41,936 nucleotides of DNA, from the NCBI GenBank assembly GCA_003427395.1, contig BFEA01000015.1, forward strand, positions 4,660,941-4,702,876. The letters run 5' to 3'. Source of the DNA: Chara braunii. Lineage: Eukaryota; Streptophyta; Charophyceae; Charales; Characeae. The notes under the pieces were generated by a model. It did no database searches. It saw nothing but the letters and a program-made list of their open reading frames with translations, and was not told where the DNA came from. This document shows positions 38,201-41,936 of the stretch, one piece after another. How positions within the stretch are numbered: position 1 is the stretch's first letter; the number at the start of each line of letters is the position of its first letter. Position numbers and translations under genes: made by a program.

Positions 38201-39902
38201 ATACTGTGGATGATGAAGGTGCAACCGTCTTGCACAGAGCAGTGGCAAAGGGACACACGGAGTGTGCCGTCGTCGTACTTGAGAATGGCGGTTGCAGGTC
38301 CATGGCTATTCCAAATGCGAAGGGCATGACGTAAGTATGTGTTCTTCCCCGAGGAGCATGCGCAGTGTAGCTCTTTCTAGTGTGATGACTGTCTGTGTTG
38401 TTGTTGCCCTCATTTACTGGTGAGAGGTCACATGATTGAAGTTTTGGTTATATACGTTTCATGCCTCTCACTGCTGTTGCCTCCTGTGGTCGGGGTATAT
38501 GTATTGGGCATGCCCTTACCGTTTCCAGATGTGAAGGTGTTCTGCCCTTTTTGCATAAACTGACGGGGAGAGGGCACTCACCATGGTGGTTTTTTTTCCG
38601 AGACCAGAATGTCTTCACATCTGTGAACAGACACACAGCACGACCAACAGATTTAGCAAACAGCACAGGAGTTGGACTCAGGCTGAGCAGGCAAGCAGAT
38701 GACATACGTATACAACATATAGGCTGATCGCAGACATACTCAGAAAACACAGCAAACAGACTAAGAGTCGGGATTCTCAGCTGATCAAAGGACAGCATTT
38801 TCTCAGAAAAGTGCAGAGTTCAGACTGCGACTCTGGGGGCCATTGCAGTCTCTTCTCAGAACGCAGCTTGCAATTCCCGTCAGTGCACATTAACTGACCT
38901 ACCTAGGAACGCATACAACATTTTACAACAAACACACGCTGACACTTCCTTCTGTTTGGCCGGAGGATCCCTGAACAGCATTGATTATTTCTTTTCTGGA
39001 GGATTGACTGTCAGCCTGCCATCGCTTTTCACATCCCTCTCAGACCCTTTCCCAAGGCTGTCAGATTCAACTTTATCACCAAGAATAAGGTTAAGAATTG
39101 ATGGCTGGCTCTCGTGTCCGTAGTTTTCTCCAAAATATATTGAGGTAGAGCCATACTTGTGGCGCATTACATGCGCGCCGCAGCCACACGTGCGGCGCAA
39201 ACCGGACATACATGCATGTGTGCGCACATGATGCGGCGCATGGCAAAAAATAGGGGTAAAAAAAAAAGGTGGAGGAGGGGCAGGGTGTGATGTCTTCATT
39301 GGAAGAGGTAGAGCACTCAATGGGGCTGTGTGGGCCAAAGCTTGACCAACCCCCAAGGAAACTCTGAAAAGCACAACTGCAGATACTAACCAGCATTTCC
39401 ACTACTCTTATGCAGCACTTCTACTCGTCACTACAGGACGAAGTTGGTGAGGGCATTCACAGATCGTTTTGATAATGTGAAAGGACGGAGGAGAATTGAG
39501 TTTTGTGTGAGGTGCAGAATGAATCTGGAGACGGTGAGATGGGACATTAGGAAATTTGACAGAATTGTTCTTTTTGATTGATGTCAGGCCCTTACATTTG
39601 TGCGCGTCAACTGGAGAAGTAGCTGTGGTCAGAAGATGGTTGGAACTAGCAACAGCAGAAGAAATTCAGGCTGCCATTGAAGTAAGATCTATGGCCACAC
39701 TGCTTCGCATGGCAGCAACTCTAAAGAAAGGGCTCGAGAAAGGTGAGTCTTGGCAGAGAAACCAAATGGTGTAAAAAAGAAAAACTCGGAAGAGTGTTTG
39801 GCCATGCCCATATGCTGTCAGCAACTTAGCAATGTTATTATGGCATTTCAAAAGCTTTGGTTTTCAATGCCCTCTACTCTTAGCATGTGTTTCGTAGGCA
39901 AT

Positions 39903-39965
<63 letters not shown>

Positions 39966-40849
39966 AGGGGGACGAGGTGGAAGGCGGCCGAATATCCTCA
40001 GAAAGAATGTTGTAGAGACGAAGAATGGGGTAAGAGACGCCATGCAGTCAATATAGTAGGGATTGGAGGGGAGGAAAAGCAGAGAGATGGGGATGTAATG
40101 ATAGGAGGGTGACTTGTTTGATGTGGATGAACAGACCCAATTACTTGCCAGTGGCGCTGCGTGGTCTCCTTTTTTCAGGGTCCGAGTGCCATCTTTGAAA
40201 TTCTTTGCATGGAGGCCTTTGTTTTCCCCTTCTCGGTGGTCTTCGATTCACACTCGCTGCACAAAGCCAGACAAAATCACATCAACTTTTGGCCCTCCCC
40301 CCTGCCCCCTCCCAGCTGGTTGCAGGATGATCTCTTGGATGATCAACTGCTCAGACTTGTTTCCACAAAAAATATGGGAGGATAGGCCGCCAGGTTCTGA
40401 GTCTTCTGACTGCTCAGACCAGTAGGTGAATAATGTCGATGTGGCCTGCATGGGTGATTTTGTAGAGTCCGTTATTGCTATGGTTTTCACTTGCAATCTT
40501 TATTTCATATACCTCCCAAGTTTGGTTTGCTTTCCTTGCTCATGGGTCCATTGCTCTCCTCTGTTTTCTCTGGTTGTTGTACTCTCCTGCAGAGGCACGA
40601 GAGCTTGTGTCCTTGCTATTAACTGCAGGTGCTGATCCCACGGTCGTAGATAGTCAAAGGGGTCAGACCGCTCTGCATGCTGCTGCAATAGCAGGCGATA
40701 GAGAGATGGTGGAAATCATACTGGATGCAGGTGTCGATGTGGATATCCGGGATGTGCACTTTTGCACTCCACTGCACGATGCTCTTTCTCGAGGCAGGAA
40801 AGATGTGGTTGGACTGTTGCTGGAGAGAGGGGCTGACTGCAATGCGAAG
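9390..40849 (+). CDS. KEG: KEG-type RING/kinase/ankyrin E3 ubiquitin ligase, 5' part (9 exons, 829 codons, incomplete at 3' end)
   Basis: Joining 9390-10216, 22323-22739, 29046-29243, 32559-32696, 33565-33675, 34440-34665, 38173-38330, 39588-39742 and 40593-40849 gives 2487 bases, or 829 codons with no stop. Domains: RING-HC 6-51, acidic 85-94, Gly-rich 102-146, protein kinase about 165-470, ankyrin-type repeats about 515-829. This order and the sequence at every exon join match Arabidopsis KEG as I remember it (for example SASPDN, TPLH and ILDAGV). Known family role: ubiquitin ligase for ABA-response bZIP factors, acting at trans-Golgi/early endosome membranes. The HERC2-like repeats of the C-terminal half (family length about 1600 residues) are not in the window. 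The start at 9390 is the first ATG after an in-frame TAA at 9345-9347. Intron phases are 2,2,2,2,2,0,2,1,0. Identity is very likely; each splice border is predicted, not shown by transcript. Confidence 0.93.
10222..10346 (+). repeat. ATCA tetranucleotide microsatellite
   Basis: Near-continuous CAAT/ATCA units with point changes, right after the exon 1 donor. Confidence 0.9.
10347..11887 (+). other. Pyrimidine-rich part of intron 1
   Basis: Strongly CT-rich sequence with a 15-C run near 10700. A loose repeat of GGGGACATA / GGACAC / GGAGACAT with CTTTTTCTGT recurs from 10915 to 11270. The long open frame at 10520-11491 is a by-product of T- and C-rich codons (Phe, Leu, Ser) and has no domain. 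Confidence 0.5.
11888..11965 (+). repeat. Two exact 39-bp tandem copies
   Basis: The unit begins GAAAAAGTGGATGCTTCC and contains the self-complementary pair CTTTTAA / TTAAAAG. Both copies are identical, so the duplication is recent. Confidence 0.95.
12312..12433. mobile_element. MITE-like element, family A, copy 4
   Basis: Ends GAGCCTCGCTCCACTA and (complement) GGGCCTCGCTCCATTA. The interior GGCGGAAGATTCATTTTCATT matches copy 3. A TAT/TA flank on both sides could be a target duplication. Downstream, 12434-13320 shows no gene, only a C17/A11 tract near 12530 and an AT-rich stretch. Confidence 0.7.
13321..13479 (+). repeat. Two exact 52-bp direct copies, period 107
   Basis: 13321-13372 equals 13428-13479, a T-rich block ending CTACGAGTACGTGCAACC then AACGTA. 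Long frames here on either strand come from the poly-T/A blocks. Confidence 0.9.
13643..13753. mobile_element. MITE-like element, family B, copy 1
   Basis: Left CTAACGTCCTTTCCCGAACA, right (complement) CTACTGCCTTCCCCCGAACA; both continue CAAAC/CAACC and ATCC. The interior has CAGTTCGATACAGTCA, a sub-terminal block of this family. Confidence 0.7.
14044..14278 (+). repeat. Tandem duplication of about 115 bp
   Basis: 14044-14157 and 14158-14278 are near-identical (CCTCCTCCCCTCCACC ... GCGATGAATGGGACC). The second copy has an extra GAAGC and a few substitutions. Confidence 0.92.
14621..14650. other. Assembly gap (30 N)
   Basis: The gap sits in a CT-rich stretch. CTTCGCTCCCCTCT ends at its left edge and TTTTCGCTCCCCTCTT lies just right of it, so a tandem repeat probably collapsed here. 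Confidence 0.95.
15156..15266. mobile_element. MITE-like element, family B, copy 2
   Basis: Left CTGCCTTCTTCCCCCGAATA, right (complement) CTACCGCCTTCCCCCGGATA, both followed by GAACGC. 111 bp, non-coding. Confidence 0.75.
15289..15399. mobile_element. MITE-like element, family B, copy 3
   Basis: Left CTGCCGTCTTCCCCCGAACA, right (complement) CTACCGTCTTCCCCCGAACA, then TAACGCACC / CAACGCACC. It starts only 22 bases after copy 2. CCCGATACAGTAA is the family's sub-terminal block. Confidence 0.78.
15400..16989. other. Intron 1 stretch without recognised features
   Basis: Purine-rich near 15750-15970 (including GGA trinucleotides at 15940-15960). CAGCTGAAAATGCGC occurs at 16210 and again at 16800. 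No gene or structured RNA recognised. Confidence 0.4.
16990..17081 (+). repeat. Tandem duplication of 46 bp
   Basis: TTGACCCATGAGTTAACCCA and TTGACTCACTAGTTAACCCA start the two copies. Both continue TCAA(G/A)TTTATTCCC. Confidence 0.85.
17228..17272 (+). repeat. GT then GA microsatellite
   Basis: About 13 GT units followed directly by about 9 GA units. Confidence 0.95.
17522..17645. mobile_element. Fold-back element related to family B
   Basis: Left arm ATCATGACCGTATCGGACTT then GAAAAGGAGCTTGTATACAT; the right arm at 17602-17643 is its near-perfect inverse complement. The arms match the sub-terminal block of family B elements. Confidence 0.7.
17690..17945. mobile_element. Fold-back element carrying a minisatellite
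   Basis: The left arm ATCACTGTATTGGACATGAA is inverted at the right end (complement CATGACTGTATCAGACATGA). Between them, 17788-17890 holds about four units of GTCCTCAAGTGTACACAGGC plus AACGA. A further single end of the same family (TCATGACTGTATCGGACCTG) is at 17994-18013. Confidence 0.65.
18401..18448 (+). repeat. Four exact 12-bp tandem units
   Basis: GTAATTAATTTT repeated four times. Confidence 0.95.
19231..19642 (+). pseudogene. Broken RING-like zinc-finger coding remnant
   Basis: One frame (19231-19443) reads HPLCHEDYEG ... YCTHVRHPDMSCPICRRAG. A second frame (19271-19642) reads CLYNCG, then LLACRSHVACDICLRG, and later LSSCPI. Spacing C-x2-H-x2-C-x2-C with a later C-P is RING-like. The parts fall in two frames, so a frameshift or lost splice lies near 19380. 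The second frame ends near a good donor (GTGAGT at 19630). The motif LACxxHxxCxxC recurs in the 24.6-25.3 kb remnant. I cannot name the gene. Confidence 0.4.
20305..20690 (-). repeat. Four degenerate copies of an 80-100 bp unit
   Basis: GGCTGTGTAT, CCCATGTTCTGG, CTAGAT, TTCTCATTTTGCATATTTGG and TGAGACAGCCA recur at about 20321, 20470, 20544 and 20636. The unit resembles the interior of family A MITEs (CCCATGTTCTGGCGG, TTTTCATTTTGCA). Confidence 0.7.
20746..21165 (+). repeat. Direct repeat, two diverged copies
   Basis: GATCCTCACC ... AAATCCCTTGCTGGTGACTG at 20747-20810 and GATCCTCGCC ... AAATCCCTCGCTGGTGACTG at 21074-21135. The segment between shows no clear gene. Confidence 0.7.
21581..22002. 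mobile_element. Element with about 35-bp terminal inverted repeats
   Basis: Left AGTGGTTAATGGAAGGCCCA then AAATTCGG; right (complement) AGCGGTTAATGGAAGGCTAA then AAATTCGG. Total about 420 bp, AT-rich, non-coding. It ends about 320 bases before exon 2. Confidence 0.72.
22323..22739 (+). CDS. KEG: KEG exon 2: kinase catalytic loop to helix F
   Basis: Codes for residues 276-415. The acceptor TTCTTCAAG precedes it, and the split arginine joins VEQILR to YGADIARGVAELHAAG, a strong match to the family. The catalytic loop reads CMNLKPPN (295-302): the HRD aspartate is Asn297, while K299 and N302 are kept. The DFG motif reads D315-F316-A317, without glycine. The APE motif is intact at 361-363, and the SDAWAFG helix F motif and an EMCTG segment follow. 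Donor GTGTGT lies at 22740. Catalysis would have to rely on a non-canonical loop; I recall Arabidopsis KEG also having MN in the HRD position. Confidence 0.93.
23360..24430 (+). pseudogene. Unidentified coding-like remnant in intron 2
   Basis: Open frames at 23360-23992 and 23962-24432. GGGTGTACCA(A/G)C(T/C)GAGCTAGGCCCGTT appears at 23400 and 24386, and AACTAATATCTGTCTTT at 24201 and 24416, so the stretch has internal duplications. The second frame has three repeats of a DLQM(V/T)DQ-like unit. No domain recognised. It may be the upstream part of the protease/RING-like remnant that follows. Confidence 0.25.
24620..25268 (+). pseudogene. Decayed Ulp1-like protease plus RING-like finger remnant
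   Basis: Frame 1 reads HGPGHYMATVHAF and VIMVHDSMP, then a stop at 24755. One base over, 24755-25270 continues NVFYVRYHSSGPVLQQDN and then a Cys. The order His, Asp (21 residues on), Gln (about 42 on), Cys (7-8 on) resembles the Ulp1/C48 catalytic set. The C-terminal part (about 25050-25268) has GRCTEC, LACNRHAICWGC and YTVCPLCGQ, a RING-like C-x2-C / C-x2-H-x2-C-x2-C / C-x2-C pattern. Ulp1-like proteases are common cargo of plant DNA transposons. The frameshift and stop point to a dead copy; the protease assignment is tentative. Confidence 0.35.
25388..25500 (+). repeat. Decamer tandem repeat CCCCCAATAC / CCCCCTATAT
   Basis: About ten units. Early units read CCCCCAATAC, later ones CCCCCTATAT. 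Not a known plant telomere unit. Confidence 0.9.
25678..26172 (-). CDS. Unrecognised open frame, charged and coiled-coil-like start
   Basis: 164 codons. The N-terminal third is rich in Glu, Arg and Lys (for example KEELETRRREMDRQIRTIEE), suggesting a coiled coil. The rest is Ser/His/Pro-rich without cysteine knuckles. Composition loosely recalls retroelement gag proteins, but no motif proves it. It lies in intron 2 opposite to KEG and could be a remnant or a chance frame. Confidence 0.2.
   Translation of the reverse strand: MAGGCQGKEGERIERVPEEWNPTKEELETRRREMDRQIRTIEESETRKEVSDSQHALSEPSTPHEATLQAAGVLQSTKQDIDRKFLSTRSLHSWARLATTMHRRSSPQRGLHAPRAYHGAGTSTETEGNLPPWPELHQPPPFKGERDEDMDQQNFRFAQLFLCR
26173..29045. 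other. Rest of intron 2, no feature recognised
   Basis: Only short chance frames and A- or T-runs (A17 near 26690, T11 near 28100). No gene, RNA or clear repeat seen. Confidence 0.4.
29046..29243 (+). CDS. KEG: KEG exon 3: end of kinase C-lobe
   Basis: Codes for residues 415-481. Acceptor TTTGTCCAG and a split Arg join exon 2 to LVVKGKRQPP. The segment GIPRELRKLIGDCL and the KRPTF motif are typical of the end of a kinase C-lobe; the arginine pairs with the conserved APE glutamate. It ends in PASPD plus a split Asn, before donor GTGAGT at 29244. Reading frame and length agree with the KEG family. Confidence 0.92.
29880..30020 (+). repeat. Diverged copy of the 1270-1350 / 41085-41150 repeat
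   Basis: GAATTTCGAGATGACCCTCG then CCAAAAGTTGTT matches GAATTTCGATGTGACCCGGA then GGCAAAAGTTGTT near the right edge. The rest of intron 3 (29244-32558) shows no gene. Confidence 0.45.
31900..32075 (+). repeat. Direct duplication with period near 113
   Basis: AACCTTGTTTTGGCTTACGC at 31911 and AACCTCGTTCTGGCTCACGT at 32020, each followed by GATCGGTT / GATTGGTT and a T-run. Confidence 0.7.
32559..32696 (+). CDS. KEG: KEG exon 4: linker between kinase and ankyrin region
   Basis: Codes for residues 481-527. The acceptor GTGGGCAG completes AA|T as Asn, giving PASPDN as in the plant family. The central part (about 490-510) is not strongly conserved to my eye. The end, HRLVSEGDVSGVR, starts the ankyrin-type region. 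The donor is GTATAT at 32697. The acceptor lacks a long pyrimidine tract, so this 5' border is the least certain of the nine, although the codon completion supports it. Confidence 0.85.
32697..34439. other. Introns 4 and 5 (around exon 5)
   Basis: Outside exon 5 (33565-33675) nothing is recognised apart from a C-run near 33085 and a local direct repeat ATGGTGTGGTCTGGATTTG at about 33981 and 34031 in intron 5. Confidence 0.5.
33565..33675 (+). CDS. KEG: KEG exon 5: first ankyrin-type repeat
   Basis: Codes for residues 527-564. Acceptor CTTCTGCAG completes AG|G (Arg), then DLLNRAAAG and VAALLESRNVEGQTVLHTAA. The VLHTAA stretch is the ankyrin TPLHxAA signature. It ends within a Gly codon at donor GTAGGT (33676). 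Only 111 bases and lacking its own ATG, it is easily missed by gene finders that look for long ORFs. Confidence 0.88.
34440..34665 (+). CDS. KEG: KEG exon 6: ankyrin-type repeats
   Basis: Codes for residues 564-639. Acceptor TACACCCAG completes GG|A (Gly), then FTEIVELILEHPEADVEAQD. Two repeats are readable: DKDGDTPIFFAVASG with LAKKGADVNAR, and LGPTVAVVCAFHGHPDCMR, a KEG-like variant. The exon ends on a whole codon (CGG) before donor GTGAGT at 34666, so the next intron is phase 0, unlike the five before it. Confidence 0.92.
34977..35254. mobile_element. MITE-like element, family B, long copy
   Basis: Left CTACCTTGTTCCCCCGAATA, right (complement) CTCCTTCCCCCGAATACAAC. At 278 bp it is longer than its relatives. 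Its right part holds an inner hairpin: GGTCATTATAGCTGTATTT is inverted as AAATACAGCTATAATGAC. Confidence 0.72.
35424..35524. mobile_element. MITE-like element, family B, copy with extended arms
   Basis: GTCTTCGCCTGAATATAACG CCCGGT at the left pairs with the right end, whose complement reads GTCTTTACCCGAATAGAACG CCCGGT. GGTCATTATAGCTGTATTTGG in the interior matches the inner hairpin of the 34977-35254 element. Confidence 0.75.
35525..36453. other. Intron 6 stretch, no feature recognised
   Basis: Short frames only, none with a recognisable domain. Confidence 0.4.
36454..36509 (-). pseudogene. U6 snRNA-like pseudogene fragment
   Basis: Read on the minus strand from 36509 the sequence begins GTCC, then has ATCCGTTAAAATTGGAATGA, TACAGATAAGAGATTAGC and ATGGCC, closely following the first half of plant U6. 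The ACAGAGA box that binds the 5' splice site is disrupted (ACAGATAAGAGA) and similarity fades after ATGGCC, so the 3' stem-loop is missing. It is most likely a truncated pseudogene. Confidence 0.65.
36510..38172. other. End of intron 6, no feature recognised
   Basis: GTTCTCTGAACATCTATACA at 36902 echoes ATTCTCTGAACATCTATGCC at 36600, hinting at an old duplication. Otherwise unremarkable. Confidence 0.4.
38173..38330 (+). CDS. KEG: KEG exon 7: ankyrin-type repeat
   Basis: Codes for residues 640-692. Acceptor TTCTACAG is followed directly by ELLLEGADPNTVDDEG, then ATVLHRAVAKGHTECA and VVLENGGCRSMAIPNAKGM. This block is one of the best conserved parts of the family. The last codon is split AC|G at donor GTAAGT (38331). 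Confidence 0.93.
38331..39587. other. Intron 7
   Basis: 39160-39245 is rich in GCGC/GTGCGGCGCA palindromic words (TGCGGCGCA at 39189 and 39233). A1 to A9 runs follow. No gene seen. Confidence 0.5.
39588..39742 (+). CDS. KEG: KEG exon 8: ankyrin-type repeat
   Basis: Codes for residues 692-744. Acceptor TGATGTCAG completes Thr to give TPLHLCASTGEVAVVRRW, a textbook ankyrin start, then LELATAEEIQAAIE and MAATLKKGLEK. Donor GTGAGT at 39743 leaves a single base (phase 1). Confidence 0.92.
39903..39963 (+). repeat. GT microsatellite
   Basis: About 30 uninterrupted TG units in intron 8. Confidence 0.97.
40593..40849 (+). CDS. KEG: KEG exon 9: last ankyrin-type repeats visible
   Basis: Codes for residues 744-829. 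Acceptor CTCCTGCAG completes G|AG (Glu). Then come ARELVSLLLTAGADPT, GQTALHAAAIAGDREMVEII, LDAGVDVDIRD, CTPLHDALSRG and LLLERGADCNAK: two full repeats and the first part of a third. The exon ends on a whole codon at donor GTATGT (40850). I see no exon 10 before the right edge of the window. Confidence 0.93.
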
Positions 40850-40990
40850 GTATGTTAATTTGTTATCTCATCCGTTCTTTCAGAGATTGTGAAGGGGCAC
40901 GAGTGGACATTCTGAATATGGACATCCAGCACTGACATCTGGATGCCTCTGTCTCTAGTACTCCAGCGAATCTCGTAGCAAATGTTGACC

Positions 40991-41170
40991 CCTAGGCTAC
41001 CAGAGTGGCCCGGGACCACTTCGCGGCAGGCCGAAATATAACAAAAATAATTAAAAAAAATCTATATATATCGTCACAAACAGATATATATTTTATTTAA
41101 AGAATTTCGATGTGACCCGGAGGCAAAAGTTGTTCAGTTTATCTTTCTGCGTAACAGTCTTTTTTTTTTC
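40991..41170 (+). repeat. Right-edge copy of the left-edge dispersed repeat
   Basis: CCTAGGCTACCAGAGTGGCC CGGGACCACTT, then ATATATCGTCACAAACAGA and GAATTTCGATGTGACCCGGA GGCAAAAGTTGTTCAG, repeat in order the parts of 1207-1365 and the TGACGATATA motif of the left-edge element. Confidence 0.75.
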
Positions 41171-41936
41171 TTTTTTTTTTGTTGGGACCTTCTCAAGCGG
41201 GGTGTCAAGCTGTCAACCTATGAACTGAGGTCGCTGGATTTCACTCGTAACTTCTCGGATGAAGCCAGTTATTCTTCTTAGCGGATTCATCACCACTCGT
41301 TTGACGTTGTCACTCTCCGCACCGCTGTTAACGCTTGAAGTCCTTGTCAGTGTATAAACCACCAGTTCAGCTGAGATGAAGTTGATGCCTTTCAGGAGGA
41401 CAAGGAGCAACCCCACCACTTCAGCCTACCGGACCCAAGGGGGGGGTGTGCAAAAGTCCGAGTACCGCTTTGGCAATTTTTAAATGTAATTGTTCTGTCG
41501 ACATAAAATTCAGGAAAGTTGGGGAATGTTGCTTAGATTACTCCGAATGAGGGGGAGGGGAAATAGCGAATAAACAAAAATAGGTTTGCCCGTGAAAAAA
41601 TGTCCGCAAAAAACCAAATGCTGCATTTTTCAATCAAAGTCGGTGCGACTTGGCAGGAGTGACGTTTTAGACTGGGCAGGTCCGGTGAGCGGTTTTGTTT
41701 TTCGATTCACAAACTTGGATCAGGTGAAGTGGTGGCAAGGCACTGGAACTCACTTGTGTGAGTCGATGGCTATTATGAAATTGGGAAATGTTGAAGTGAA
41801 ACTCAATGATATCAATGGGTTCTCGTCAAATCGATTTCTGCTGTTCCACACCGATCTATCATGATTTGATATGTTATTCACCCTTCTCTCACTGTGTGTT
41901 CAAATGGGTAGCTCTCTATACTTTTATCCATTGTAT
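41171..41936. other. Intron 9 to window edge, no exon seen
   Basis: No continuation of the KEG ankyrin region is found. The frame at 41586-41864 has no recognisable domain. Confidence 0.5.

Noticed and set aside
41586-41864. Frame near the right edge considered as KEG exon 10
   Set aside because: No similarity to the family sequence expected after the DCN of the last ankyrin repeat, and no fitting acceptor.

Overview
This is nuclear DNA from a plant-lineage (streptophyte) eukaryote. The one certain gene is the 5' half of a KEEP ON GOING (KEG) type E3 ubiquitin ligase, a RING + protein kinase + ankyrin architecture I know from Arabidopsis and other streptophytes. It lies on the + strand from 9390 past the right edge. 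I recover nine exons with consensus GT/AG borders. They join in frame to exactly 829 codons with no internal stop. Introns reach 12.1 kb and are full of small repeats, poly-purine/pyrimidine tracts and one N gap. That would suit a large, repeat-rich charophyte genome such as Chara, but the species is inference.

Layout. 1-2036: repeat cluster with a TIR element, a hammerhead-ribozyme motif (1051-1111) and a tRNA-derived SINE-like copy on the - strand. 2037-8790: no convincing gene; several MITE-like inverted-repeat elements, simple repeats and a 52-G run. 8790-9389: tandem repeats ending about 20 bases before the KEG start codon. 9390-10216: exon 1 (RING finger, acidic and glycine-rich linker, kinase N-lobe). 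10217-22322: intron 1, with MITEs, tandem duplications, a minisatellite and a broken RING-like coding remnant. 22323-22739: exon 2 (kinase catalytic and activation segments). 22740-29045: intron 2, with a decayed mobile-element-like coding region whose His/Asp/Gln/Cys order resembles Ulp1 (C48) proteases and is followed by a RING-like finger. 29046-40849: exons 3-9 (end of kinase, then about seven ankyrin-type repeats). 40850 to the end: intron 9, carrying the repeat family also seen at the left edge.

How it works. In Arabidopsis KEG ubiquitinates ABA-signalling transcription factors (ABI5, ABF1, ABF3) and works at the trans-Golgi/early endosome. The rest of the protein (HERC2-like repeats) should lie to the right of this window. 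The kinase domain here has Asn in place of the HRD aspartate and Ala in place of the DFG glycine, so its catalytic status is open. Everything else is accessory: non-autonomous transposons, a possible self-cleaving ribozyme element, a U6-like pseudogene and decayed coding fragments inside introns.
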